From the NCBI GenBank assembly GCA_023382385.1, contig JAHDVH010000005.1:124001-188000 (forward strand): DNA of 64,000 nucleotides, given 5' to 3'. Every line of letters begins with the position of its first letter. Within the stretch, counting starts at the first letter, position 1. Origin of the DNA: a bacterium. Its GTDB lineage: Bacteria > Electryoneota > RPQS01. A model generated the notes under the pieces. The model saw nothing but the letters and a program-made list of their open reading frames with translations, searched no databases and was not told the origin of the DNA. The position numbers and the translations under genes are program-made. Positions 44,027 through 52,741 of the stretch are shown in pieces.

Positions 44027-47000
44027 ATGTTACGAAGCTATGAACTAGTGGTGGCCGTGCTGGCGTGCATATTTATGCTGAGTCTTGCCATGAGCCAAAC
44101 GAACCTTTCGATTCCCGTCAATCATGCCACCACGGGAACCGCCATCGGCGGGCATTCAGAAGATCATCATGAACAACGTAACCTTCGTTTCATCAATGCC
44201 AAGGATCAGCCGGGGTATGCCGTGGAGACTGGTATTCTGCCTGCTTATTGGGCATCCAGCGGCATCTCGAACGGATTAACCGAACAGCTTATGAGACGAT
44301 CCAATCTTGCCCCTTGGACAATGGATGTTTATCCAAGTGTTTTCACGCACGGTGCATGGCAAGACAATGATGTTGCAACGGAAGCGGTGTGGGGACTCTA
44401 CAGCGAATCTCCGTACAGGTTTAGAGGGCTTGCAGGCGCCACCTGGTATTGGGACCAAGCCGATTGGCCAGCCGATCCGCAGCCGATTACCTGTGCAATC
44501 GCCCCGCCTTGGTCGACATCCAGTTATTATGTTGTGGTAGGATTGGACCGGATCGGTGACGCCACCGCGACCCACTACTTTGAATTGAGTCGTGATGGTG
44601 GCCTGACATGGGAGGTCGTGCCGAACAATGGACCCGCACTCGCAATTATGCCAACAAATCTTGCGACAACTGACGTGGCGATAGAAGGCGTTTTTGCGCC
44701 GGACAAGCTCGTAACCGTGACCACTCAGGCTCTCGATGACAATGATTTGCCGCTCTTGACGGATCACGTTGTTCTACATGGGATATATTGGACCAACGCA
44801 CTTCGCAATGTCTCTCCGGAATGGCACGTACTCCCTGTCGCTTCGGAAGAAACATGGAATCTGCAGATTTCCATGAAGGACAATTTCGTTTTCGGTATTG
44901 CTTATCTTCCCGGTCAATCGCGTCAAGCCGTATATTTTGGTGATTTCACAGGCAATGCCCTCGTTGACTGGCAAGAGGTGCCTTTCAGTTTCACACATCC
45001 GTTGCCCGACGCCATTCCATACGACTTCGAAATCGGGCCGATGGTCAACGGCCACTACACTTTGCTGACGACGAACAGCGACGGCTTGTATTACTCCCCG
45101 AATCAAGGAGCGGACTGGTACAAAGCCGAGAACTTTGCAAGCGACGCGATCCGCACCCCGGAGTTGCGCGAGTTTAGTATTGATGAAGACGACGGGGTGC
45201 ACAGGATTGCTATTGCCGGCTGGTATGCAAGCTATGTTGGTGCGTACAATCCGAGCAACTGGGAATTTGATCTTCAAGAAATCAGTTATGATCCTACTGT
45301 GATCGATCTCTATCAAAATTACAATCAGGCATGGACGGGAGCGGTAACGGGCAGCAACACAATTAATCCTGCGGATATTGCGCTGATAGACTATAGCTCG
45401 GAAGATGAGATCTTCCCGGATCCGGAAGCCGTCTGTGTGCAAGTTCAAAATTGGTTCGGCAACAGCGCGTCAACAAAGACAATCTTCCTGGGTCGGCAGG
45501 ACGTGAACGAGACGGGACCGGTGATCCGTCCATTCTTGTTTACGAACAAGCCGGCCGTCGTCTTCAATCGCAAGGGCACGGCTGGTCCCGTTGCTATGGA
45601 AACGGGCGGCCCAGATTATTTGACTTGGGTTGAGCATCCTTTGTTTGCAGATCCCACCGGTGGGCCTGCGGTTGTATATGATATTGCCGAACGAACAAAC
45701 GGGAGGTTCATTTCTTTCGCGCCACCGGTTGATGCTGCCAACAGATTCTGGAGAGAGATTGGAAGTGGATGGGAGGTAACTCCCACAGATTTGAGCCCCG
45801 GCTTTACCGAGAACTTGCTGGCTGCGTCCGACGGCGGTGCGCTGTACGCACTTTATCCGCTTGGCGGCAGGCACCTCAACTACTCGTTTGATAATGGCAA
45901 TCACTTCACTGAATCGAGTTGGCCAGTCGATCATCCCAATGTAGTTACCTCGATTTCCGCAGGTATCGCCGAAGACATGCCGCTCTACATTGCGGGCCAT
46001 GACAATGCCGAAACTACCGGCAAGTTACAGCGTTGGAATGTGCCCGTTGACAACGGCGCGCACTGGTTCTCAAACACGGTCGAATATGGTCCGATTCGCA
46101 AGATCGTCGCAGATCCGGTCTTGCCGGACGTCGTTTGGGCGCATATTGATGAAGCCAGCTCACTCAATCCAACATTTCAGCTGCTGACGTACAATCAGCC
46201 GTACATGCCGCCCGCCTTCGTTTTAGGTCAGACCAAACTCTGGTCGGATTCCAACGACTACGGTATGCGCGACATCCGTGTCGCCGCAACATCAGAGACT
46301 CACAGAATAGTAGATTTGACGATTCAGACGCCGTACTCGAATGCACAGGACATTGATCACACGGCAATCAAGCGCTGGGAGTTTGACATTACTGGACCTG
46401 ACATTCCACTTCCCGCTTATGTAGACGGAACTTGGATTGTAACAGGTGTTGTAACGATTGAAGCGAACGACACAGTCAACCTTGAACCCGGTTCAGTTAT
46501 GAAGTTTGCGCCCGATGCTCAGTTGCTAGTTGTTGGCACGCTCATCGCCGACCAAGCCACTTTCAAGAAGATTGACGCTGGGCAGTCCTCAGCTTGGGAA
46601 GGCATTTTCCTAACAGGCTCCGCAACGATAACCAATTGCGTAATAGACGGCGCCGAAACCGGTATTGAAACTCACAAGGCGTCACACATTGTGTTGGACG
46701 GTTGCACAATCACCAATTGTGGAACGGGCCTAGTGGCCTATCAGCCGAGCGGAACAGGTGAACCGAGTCTAACTGATTGCCAGATCAACGGCAACGAGCA
46801 CGACGGCTCGTCTTTGCTTGCAAACGCAAATACCTTGATTAATCAATGCGAGTTTTCCGGTAACGGCGGAACCGGTCTGGTGATGATGAACTCGTATGCT
46901 AAGATCAGTTCAAGCGCGTTTATTGGTAATGGTAATGGTGAAGGAGGATACGGGCTGCTATGTTTTGGAAGCTCGCCACTATTGGCCTGTAATGACTTCC

Positions 47001-48127
47001 AAAGCAACCAGAAAGGCGAGTTGGCACTCTACAATCAGAGCTATCCAGTGCTTGAAACTGCGTCTGCTGGCGGACTCAATTCGTTCTTCAACGATACACA
47101 GAACTTAATTGATATGTGGGATTCTTATCCACTGACTGAAGACGGCCACAACAACTTCACTGTGGGCAGTACCGGATATTTCATGGCTGATTTGTCAGCA
47201 TCGCCGCTCAAGCGATACATCTGTGGGAACTTCTGGAATCCCTCGCTAACCCTCGCAACCCTTTATCCAAGTAGTTTGAACGTTTACAAGTGGACATCGA
47301 CCGATCCTACAGCGAACTCTTGTGGTAGTTCTTCAGGGGTGGGATCAAATGCCACACAGCAGATGTTTGCCTCGGCTATGGCAGCACAGGCGAGCGGGGA
47401 CTACGTTGCGTCCAGCGCTTTACTGAGCGATCTAATTGAACAATATCCTGACAGCGTTTGGGCAGCACCATCCGTCGCGCAACTATTTGCTAATCAATGT
47501 TTGATTGGCGATGGCTTTGATGTGTTGCAGGACGAATTGATTGACCTTTCGCAGGCCAATGAAGAATCCATACTTGGAGTTGTCGCAGGATCATTCGCTA
47601 CGAGGCTATATGTGGAAGACGAAGAGTTTGCCCCTGCTGTGGAAACTTATACATCGAATCTTGCCGAAGCGACCAGCGCAACGGATTCCATGTTTGCCGA
47701 AGTCGATTTGGCGATAACTGCATTTAGAGCCGATGGTGGTGGTGGCAGTTTGGACCAAATGAACGTAGCCGGTATTCACGAAGTGTTTAGACAGATGGAC
47801 GCGCTTGCAGGGCACACACCCAGTTCTCCGACTGCGTCTCACAGCGGCTACGCTGCAATTCCCAATACAATTAGTCTCGAAGCAAACTTCCCTAATCCTT
47901 TCAATGCAGAAACGACGATTCGGTACTACTTGCCCGAAGCACAGTTTGCGGTAGTTTCTGTCTTCAATATCGTTGGGCAGAGGGTCGCTACTCTTGTCAG
48001 TGGACAGATGAGTGCGGGCTTCCATGACGTGCATTGGTCTGGATCTGATTTGGCATCCGGTGTCTATCTTTACCAATTAAAGGCTGGCGGAGCGGTTGAA
48101 ACCATGAAGATGGTTCTGCTCAAGTAG
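44027..48127 (+). CDS. giant secreted beta-helix protein with T9SS sorting domain
   Basis: 1366 aa. The start at 44027 has TAGGAGGAATC, an ideal Shine-Dalgarno, and gives signal peptide MLRSYELVVAVLACIFMLSL. About 30-780 is propeller-like. About 800-1100 is a right-handed parallel beta-helix (repeats such as ATITNCVIDGAETGIETHKA, then VLDGCTITNCGTGLVAYQ). A short helical segment comes near 1140-1270, then the sorting domain SLEANFPNPFNAETTIRYYL...GVYLYQLKAGGAVETMKMVL. No enzymatic motif seen. With the preceding gene it forms the extracellular cargo of the element. Confidence 0.85.
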   Translation: MLRSYELVVAVLACIFMLSLAMSQTNLSIPVNHATTGTAIGGHSEDHHEQRNLRFINAKDQPGYAVETGILPAYWASSGISNGLTEQLMRRSNLAPWTMDVYPSVFTHGAWQDNDVATEAVWGLYSESPYRFRGLAGATWYWDQADWPADPQPITCAIAPPWSTSSYYVVVGLDRIGDATATHYFELSRDGGLTWEVVPNNGPALAIMPTNLATTDVAIEGVFAPDKLVTVTTQALDDNDLPLLTDHVVLHGIYWTNALRNVSPEWHVLPVASEETWNLQISMKDNFVFGIAYLPGQSRQAVYFGDFTGNALVDWQEVPFSFTHPLPDAIPYDFEIGPMVNGHYTLLTTNSDGLYYSPNQGADWYKAENFASDAIRTPELREFSIDEDDGVHRIAIAGWYASYVGAYNPSNWEFDLQEISYDPTVIDLYQNYNQAWTGAVTGSNTINPADIALIDYSSEDEIFPDPEAVCVQVQNWFGNSASTKTIFLGRQDVNETGPVIRPFLFTNKPAVVFNRKGTAGPVAMETGGPDYLTWVEHPLFADPTGGPAVVYDIAERTNGRFISFAPPVDAANRFWREIGSGWEVTPTDLSPGFTENLLAASDGGALYALYPLGGRHLNYSFDNGNHFTESSWPVDHPNVVTSISAGIAEDMPLYIAGHDNAETTGKLQRWNVPVDNGAHWFSNTVEYGPIRKIVADPVLPDVVWAHIDEASSLNPTFQLLTYNQPYMPPAFVLGQTKLWSDSNDYGMRDIRVAATSETHRIVDLTIQTPYSNAQDIDHTAIKRWEFDITGPDIPLPAYVDGTWIVTGVVTIEANDTVNLEPGSVMKFAPDAQLLVVGTLIADQATFKKIDAGQSSAWEGIFLTGSATITNCVIDGAETGIETHKASHIVLDGCTITNCGTGLVAYQPSGTGEPSLTDCQINGNEHDGSSLLANANTLINQCEFSGNGGTGLVMMNSYAKISSSAFIGNGNGEGGYGLLCFGSSPLLACNDFQSNQKGELALYNQSYPVLETASAGGLNSFFNDTQNLIDMWDSYPLTEDGHNNFTVGSTGYFMADLSASPLKRYICGNFWNPSLTLATLYPSSLNVYKWTSTDPTANSCGSSSGVGSNATQQMFASAMAAQASGDYVASSALLSDLIEQYPDSVWAAPSVAQLFANQCLIGDGFDVLQDELIDLSQANEESILGVVAGSFATRLYVEDEEFAPAVETYTSNLAEATSATDSMFAEVDLAITAFRADGGGGSLDQMNVAGIHEVFRQMDALAGHTPSSPTASHSGYAAIPNTISLEANFPNPFNAETTIRYYLPEAQFAVVSVFNIVGQRVATLVSGQMSAGFHDVHWSGSDLASGVYLYQLKAGGAVETMKMVLLK

Positions 48128-48224
48128 CTTGCCTTTCCTAACTTACTCAAAGGAGCTCACAATCATGGGGCTCTTTTTTGTGGCATAAGAAGATAGTGAA
48201 CGTTCATTAACCTTGGAGGCAACA

Positions 48225-48314
48225 GTGTGGCGAAAGATCCCAATTGAGCTTGCTTTAGATGCGGGCAAAGCTCTGATAAGACATCTTCGAAACGTCTATT
48301 GCGGTAGGCGCTGA
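48225..48314 (+). CDS. possible 29-aa peptide gene
   Basis: A GTG start with TTGGAGGCAACA (6-nt spacing) encodes WRKIPIELALDAGKALIRHL plus a basic tail RNVYCGRR, an amphipathic cationic helix. Its stop is 10 nt before a terminator hairpin, so it has the layout of a complete small transcription unit. No family known. Confidence 0.4.
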   Translation: MWRKIPIELALDAGKALIRHLRNVYCGRR

Positions 48315-48323
48315 ACATAGAAT

Positions 48324-48349
48324 AGCAGGTTTATTGGCCTGCTCTTTTT
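48324..48349 (+). terminator. intrinsic terminator
   Basis: AGCAGG (48324-48329) pairs with CCTGCT (48338-48343), followed by CTTTTT. Confidence 0.65.
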
Positions 48350-48702
48350 AGCTTACTGAAACGGCAACGCGAATCGTGTGCTCTTGATGCGCTGCATTAT
48401 TGACTTTTCTAATCGGTGATTGCGTGCGTATTTCGATGGGGTGAAATAAGTGCTGAAAACGCTCTATCAGCGGGGATCCAGTAGAGCTCGTTAATCGGTC
48501 CTGACTCGTTCGGGAGGCCCTAAGGGGCCCGCTACAAAAAATCCCAAAAAAATTTTGACCAGGGTGTTTTGCCTTGGTCTTTTCATGATTCCTTTTCGTG
48601 GGTGTCGCAGAACTGTTTACCACTTGCGGGTAAACAGACACCGAACACAATGATCTCCACTTGCCGCCTTTCTGGTAAGCATGCTTTTTGTGAGGCCGTG
48701 CC
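48350..48702. other. non-coding stretch in the right arm of the element
   Basis: No supported gene. The minus-strand frame through 48348-48830 lacks a ribosome binding site and has random-looking composition. TTTCTGGTAAGC and GTGAGGCCGTGCCTCAC (about 48690-48706) form a small palindrome. Confidence 0.4.
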
Positions 48703-48888
48703 TCACACCGATCGAATGTTGTTATTGTGTTCTCCAAGAGCCTTGGCCCAGTCCGGCATTTCTTCAGGGTCGCCCTTGTAGTTATCAATGTCCAGATCCT
48801 GCAAACGCCGTTGTCGAAGCTCGTTCTCAAGCTTCATTCGCCTGTTCTGATCGAGCAGGCGTTTGAAGTATTTGGTTGTTGACTTCAT
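48703..48888 (-). CDS. small charged protein of unknown function
   Basis: 61 aa from the ATG at 48888 (GGAGAAGAA upstream): MKSTTKYFKRLLDQNRRMKL, a basic helix, followed by an acidic tail. Highly charged, probably soluble. An in-frame ATG at 48909 would add seven residues. No family recognised. Confidence 0.45.
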   Translation of the reverse strand: MKSTTKYFKRLLDQNRRMKLENELRQRRLQDLDIDNYKGDPEEMPDWAKALGEHNNNIRSV

Positions 48889-48908
48889 TGATTCTTCTCC
48901 GAAGAACA

Positions 48909-49028
48909 AAAATAGTAATAGTAGTAGTATTGGTGTTCGTGCTTGAATGTTCGTGCGTTCGTGACATTTGCTTCTTGAAGTGCGAACTTGATCCCGCAGG
49001 GATCGGCATCACTACTACTACTACTTTT
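48909..49028. repeat. long-range inverted trinucleotide repeats with central palindrome
   Basis: AAAATAGTAATAGTAGTAGT (48909-48928) is nearly complementary to ACTACTACTACTACTTTT (49011-49028). Between them are three GTTCGTG boxes (48935, 48949, 48957) and a perfect GATCCC-GCA-GGGATC hairpin (48990-49004). This is upstream of the GTTACCT array. Confidence 0.55.
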
Positions 49029-49054
49029 GCCCTGTTGAAGGACGATTTTGAAAA

Positions 49055-49288
49055 GTTACCTCCAACGGCTGCAAGTTACCTGCCGGTTACCTCATTAAGT
49101 CGAGTATTTTCAAACAAGTCACCTAGTTACCTGAAATTTTTTGGGTGTGTCTATATAAACGCATATTTCAGCATGTAATGACGCTAACGAATGAAAGTGA
49201 GAATTCGTGTAATGACACCCTATTCTAGATTAGGTAACTAAGTAACTGTATTGTGTTTTCTCTACTTAAGAGGTAACTCCGAGGTAAC
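49055..49288. repeat. mirror-symmetric GTTACCT box array (origin-like)
   Basis: Direct boxes GTTACCT start at 49055, 49075, 49086 and 49126, with a GTCACCT variant at 49118. Inverted boxes AGGTAAC start at 49232, 49271 and 49282, with an AAGTAAC variant at 49240. Spacings going inward are 11-32-8 on the left and 11-31-8 on the right, and the sequences between boxes are also partly complementary (TTAAGT.GAG on both sides). The centre (49133-49231) is AT-rich with TGTAATGAC twice. The form resembles a replication, transfer or recombination origin. Confidence 0.65.
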
Positions 49289-49302
49289 TTCAATGATCTA
49301 GC

Positions 49303-49443
49303 CCCCGAAAACTGTACCACTTTGAAAGTTAGAGAAGAGTGGTATATTTAGGGTGAAGGAGGCTGGTATGGCGCGAGCTCGGGAAGCGGAAGTGGAGATT
49401 GGGAAGGGTATGACGGTGCGTGAAGTATGCCGGAAGCTGGGGT
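49303..49443 (+). mobile_element. IS3-family remnant (end plus truncated orfA)
   Basis: After a possible IS end, GGAGGCTGGT-ATG (49368) opens a frame reading REAEVEIGKGMTVREVCRKL followed by G, an excellent match to the N-terminal helix-turn-helix of IS3-family OrfA proteins (REAEVELGKGKTVAEVCRKLG). Similarity stops abruptly at about 49443. The DDE domain is gone. Confidence 0.7.
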
Positions 49444-49449
49444 CCTGTT

Positions 49450-49620
49450 TTTGTCAGCGCATTTGGCACAAAGGACCAGTATGATGGCGGTGTCGGGTAG
49501 GGGGTAGAAAAGTCGCAATCTGTAGCCCGTGGTCCTGCCCTTGGCCGTCACTTGCTTTCACTTGGACCCGTTTGCATCGATCAAACAGTACCCACTTGGT
49601 CGCACTTGGTTCCTCTGACG
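49450..49620 (-). pseudogene. possible RelE/HigB-like toxin fragment
   Basis: A minus-strand frame reads VTAKGRTTGYRLRLFYPLPD then TAIILVLCAKCADKN, resembling the C-terminal half of RelE/HigB toxins (GRGKSGGYR.I.FY...LL..YAK..K..). Upstream coding (KWVLFDRCKRVQVKA) is in another frame with stops between, so it is at best a decayed remnant next to the IS3 scar. Confidence 0.3.
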
Positions 49621-49655
49621 AGTTAAATCAATGATTTATCAGTAGATACATGTTA

Positions 49656-49712
49656 GGCCTGTCACGCCGGAGGTCGCGGGTTCGAGTCCCGTCGGCCCCG
49701 CTAAAAAACAAG
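49656..49712 (+). repeat. attR: 57-bp direct repeat (tRNA-Asp 3' fragment)
   Basis: Identical to 33666-33722. It lacks the 5' half of the tRNA and is not a second tRNA gene. Confidence 0.92.
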
Positions 49713-49739
49713 CCCTTAGGAGCAATCCTAAGGGCTTTT
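49711..49739 (+). terminator. original chromosomal terminator of tRNA-Asp, displaced
   Basis: AGCCCTTAGG (49711-49720), loop AGCAAT, CCTAAGGGCT (49727-49736), TTTT. It is now 16 kb from the tRNA it served. Confidence 0.85.
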
Positions 49740-50053
49740 GATTTTCTTTGAGGAACGTTGCAATTTCTAATATTCACAGTTACAATAGAGAAAGTCAGTC
49801 AATAACTGTATATTAATACAGACTGAGTTCCAATTTCAGTGTCTTTGCGTCAGATTCAACGTCCATTGTGATCCAGAATTGAAATGCCAAAGTGAATTGC
49901 TTGTGGTGTAGACTTCCCTCATACCCTCCATAACATCGGTGAGGAGGACTGGTTCGGCACTTGCACAAGCTTGAAAGAACGACGACATTCTAACCAAGCC
50001 AGTTTGCGTCGTTCTGAGTAGTTAGCAGGCAAGACTACCTATTGTTTACGTAC
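49740..50053. other. intergenic leader of the histidine kinase gene
   Basis: No gene seen. AT-rich at 49760-49830, consistent with promoter sequence. A TTG at 50042 is an alternative, in-frame start for the kinase. Confidence 0.5.
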
Positions 50054-52210
50054 ATGCTCCAAACGTTTTTTCGACACTCAGTTTACCGTCTGGCGATGAT
50101 CGGAACTCTTGTCGCAGTCTACGTCCTGCCAGGGCACTGCGCAGAGTGGTGGCCGCAAAAGCACTATGTCACGTTGGTTCGAACGGAGCCCTTTCCATCC
50201 AACACGATCCCCACTATGACTGTATGGAGGCAGCCAAGTTTGGATTGGGATCTCTTTGTCAGGTGGGAGAATGAAGATCCTGCCGGCATGCGTCCTTACC
50301 TTGGACACTTGAACATCGAAGATGATCGTAGCAACGTGCTTTCGGTGAAGAACTTTGAGTCACCGATATTTGCCGTCTTTGAGTGCCAATCTGATACTGA
50401 TGCGGCGTATGAACTCTGTGTAACTTACAAAGATAAGACGAAGTTGGGAGCCCGGCTGTATGACTGGCCGAATTTTGACCGGATCGGGGCCGACGTTGTT
50501 CTACTGGAATCCGACTACGATTGGCGTGGAAATGACTTTTGGGACATATGGATGACGCCGGTGTGTCTGGTTTCCGGAGCTGGCCAATCCGGCGAACCAG
50601 GGCTTCTGTATCGAGTCTTCTCAAGCTGGTCACACATGCCTCGCGGGTTGCTTATGGTGGAGGCGGCAACTGGAAAAGAACTTTGGCGGCATTGGATGGC
50701 GGCTCCGCCGGACGGAGTGGTTTTGGACAAGTCGAATCCTGAAAGTCCTGTGATACTGTGGGCGGCAGGGGCACCTGCAACCGGTGCCCGCTGCGCAACG
50801 ACAGCGGACTCGATAGCATACATTTTCGGATTTGACATTCACGGCAATGAATTGTGGCGGCGAGAGTACCCCGTCACGTTTACAGCGGTGACCGTTGCGA
50901 GTATCAAGCCGCCCGGCCAGAATTCTTCGGCGTACGAACTTGTATCCTCTTACAGTCCGGATAAGCTGCCAACAACACTTTACAAGCTTGATGCTGCGTC
51001 TGGACAAATTGTGAAAGAACGCAGAGTCTATCATCCGGAGAGACGTGCCTATTTAGCAGGATTATCGTCGCCCGACGGTCAGGTAAAGCTGCTTGTAAAC
51101 ACATATTTGTCCTCCTTGCAAGTGTTTAACGAGAATCTGGACAGCCTGTGGTCAACGAACGCAGGCGCAAATTTCCAAACCGAGTGGGATATCGACGGCG
51201 ACGGAGTGGTAGAAATTCCGGTAACGACTCCGGACGGGCATTTTGAAGTGTATAACCTAAACGGAAATTGTCTGATTTCAGAGAAAGTTCAGGGAGTAGT
51301 TCAGGCCGCTCAACGAATCAAGGGCCGTGAGCTTGCAAGAATCTGGATGATTTCCGACCGCGACTATTCAGGCTATGACTTGGAGCGAAACCAATATTAT
51401 GAACTTCAACTTGCTCTGGCTTCAAGTGGTTACGTTCTCGGAGGTATCGGCCTCGTCTGGCTATTGGTTTGGTCAATTAAAACACGCCGTGCCTTTGTCC
51501 GAGCTCGCCGCGAAAAGCTTGTTCTTGAAGGCTGGGCACAGGTGGCATCGTTTCAGGCGCATGACACCAAGAAGCCGATCGCAGTGGTTCAGCGGGCGCT
51601 TGACAACCTTGAGATCAGGTTCAAACGCCAACATCCTGAAGTAGATATTGAACCTTTTGTGGGCCGGGTTCGCGGTGAGCTGAATCGCATGTTGCAGACG
51701 GCTCGCCAAATTCAGGTTGTAAGCCGTGCAACGAAACCAAAACTGCAAGACCACGATTTGATTTCCTTAATTGACAGTACCGTTGAGAGAATGAACTTGC
51801 TCGAGCAGGCTAAAGTCGTTCACGAGAAGCACGAATTTTCACTCATTGCGCAGGTTGACTACCGCCTGATTGAATCACTGCTTGAGAATCTGATCGGAAA
51901 TGCCATGGATGCGTCGCCGCAAGAAGCGGCGGTTTGTGTGTCCGCGGAGCGCTCCAGCCGCGGAGTTCAGGGAGTGAAGATACAGGTAAAAGATGCGGGA
52001 AAGGGAATGTCTGAACAAGAAATCGCAGACATTCTTGCAGGAAAAGGAAGCAAGAAGTCCGGCGGACAAGGACTCGGTATCTTGAGCGCAAAATGGATTG
52101 CTGAGACTCATAAAGGTGACCTTACTATTGACAGCAAACCTGGCATAGGAACTACGATTACGGTCACTATTCCAGATAACGGAGGTGAAGCATCGCCCGC
52201 AAAGACATAA
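50054..52210 (+). CDS. sensor histidine kinase with extracytoplasmic beta-propeller
   Basis: About 718 aa. Signal peptide/anchor (about 8-28), then a periplasmic region to about 450 with PQQ/WD-like blades (ATGKELWRHWMAAPP, IHGNELWRREYPVTF, DIDGDGVVEIPVTTPDGHFE, an FG-GAP-like phrase). One membrane helix (SSGYVLGGIGLVWLLVW, about 460) follows, then a HisKA-like dimerisation domain with phospho-acceptor His503 (FQAHDTKKPIAVVQ) and an HATPase domain: N box LLENLIGNAMDAS, G1 DAGKGMS, G2 GGQGLGI, and a final GIGTTITVTIP. It looks intact and active. The response regulator gene behind it is ruined. Confidence 0.88.
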   Translation: MLQTFFRHSVYRLAMIGTLVAVYVLPGHCAEWWPQKHYVTLVRTEPFPSNTIPTMTVWRQPSLDWDLFVRWENEDPAGMRPYLGHLNIEDDRSNVLSVKNFESPIFAVFECQSDTDAAYELCVTYKDKTKLGARLYDWPNFDRIGADVVLLESDYDWRGNDFWDIWMTPVCLVSGAGQSGEPGLLYRVFSSWSHMPRGLLMVEAATGKELWRHWMAAPPDGVVLDKSNPESPVILWAAGAPATGARCATTADSIAYIFGFDIHGNELWRREYPVTFTAVTVASIKPPGQNSSAYELVSSYSPDKLPTTLYKLDAASGQIVKERRVYHPERRAYLAGLSSPDGQVKLLVNTYLSSLQVFNENLDSLWSTNAGANFQTEWDIDGDGVVEIPVTTPDGHFEVYNLNGNCLISEKVQGVVQAAQRIKGRELARIWMISDRDYSGYDLERNQYYELQLALASSGYVLGGIGLVWLLVWSIKTRRAFVRARREKLVLEGWAQVASFQAHDTKKPIAVVQRALDNLEIRFKRQHPEVDIEPFVGRVRGELNRMLQTARQIQVVSRATKPKLQDHDLISLIDSTVERMNLLEQAKVVHEKHEFSLIAQVDYRLIESLLENLIGNAMDASPQEAAVCVSAERSSRGVQGVKIQVKDAGKGMSEQEIADILAGKGSKKSGGQGLGILSAKWIAETHKGDLTIDSKPGIGTTITVTIPDNGGEASPAKT

Positions 52211-52496
52211 TCCTGATCGTAGAAGACGACCGCGCTTGCGCGAAGAGCTTGCCGACACCTTTGACTAAAAGGGTATGCAGTAAAGGCAAGCACCCGACTG
52301 AGAGAGTGCTCGCTGGAAACTCGCAAACGCGCAACCTGATGCCGTACCACTATACTTGCAGTTGCCGGGTGGTGACCGTATGGATCTGCTGCCGCGGACA
52401 CTGCACGAACACCCCGGGCATCCCTGTCGTGGTTGGTACCGCCCACGCTTCAGTGTCTTGGCGACTCAGAAACCACCTATCGTCTTGAACTAACTT
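52192..52496 (+). pseudogene. decayed response regulator gene
   Basis: Starting at ATC-GCC-CGC (GGAGG 6 nt upstream, overlapping the kinase by 19 nt) it reads ARKDIILIVEDDR. A one-base loss near 52236 shifts to LREELADTFD and a TAA at 52266. That frame continues with more stops as QPDAVPLYLQLPGGDRMDLL, where the phosphorylated Asp is Tyr (52353-52355). Near 52420 another frame gives PVVVGTAHASV. All are pieces of a receiver domain. The effector domain is not recognisable. Confidence 0.8.
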
Positions 52497-52741
52497 AAGT
52501 AACTCCGATCGCGGGGCGAACACAAGCCAGCGCGATACAGACGAATCCTTACCAGCTGCTGTTCTCCCTTTCTCCCCTACCACCGGTTTAAGCCTCTCTC
52601 GCGTAGCTCCGCGAGTATTGTAGATTCCAACACAAACTTCATCTCTCCTCGCTTTCCTGCAGTTCTGCCGCAGAACGTCGCCCCCGCTTAGATCTCTCCT
52701 AACACACTCCTAACACTTGCCTCATTGATTCCTCGTATTGT

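Larger units (their letters stand above)
33666..49655. mobile_element. 15,990-bp integrative element in tRNA-Asp
   Basis: The borders are a 57-bp perfect direct repeat (33666-33722 and 49656-49712) consisting of the 3' half of tRNA-Asp plus 12 nt. Just inside the left border is a tyrosine recombinase reading toward the tRNA, then an excisionase-like gene. There are no recognisable conjugation, capsid or replication genes, so it is probably a mobilisable or satellite-type island. Cargo is the ubiquitin-like cassette and two secreted proteins. The sorting domains match the host type, so it likely moves among relatives. Confidence 0.9.

Noticed and set aside
48348-48830. 160-codon minus-strand ORF
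   Set aside because: Composition is random-like, it partly overlaps a better small ORF (48703-48888), and no start signal is visible.
49055-49288. CRISPR-like array
   Set aside because: Repeats are only 7 bp, occur in both orientations and have unequal spacing; no cas genes in the window.
49656-49700. Second tRNA-Asp gene
   Set aside because: Only the 3' half is present; it is the attR duplicate left by integration.
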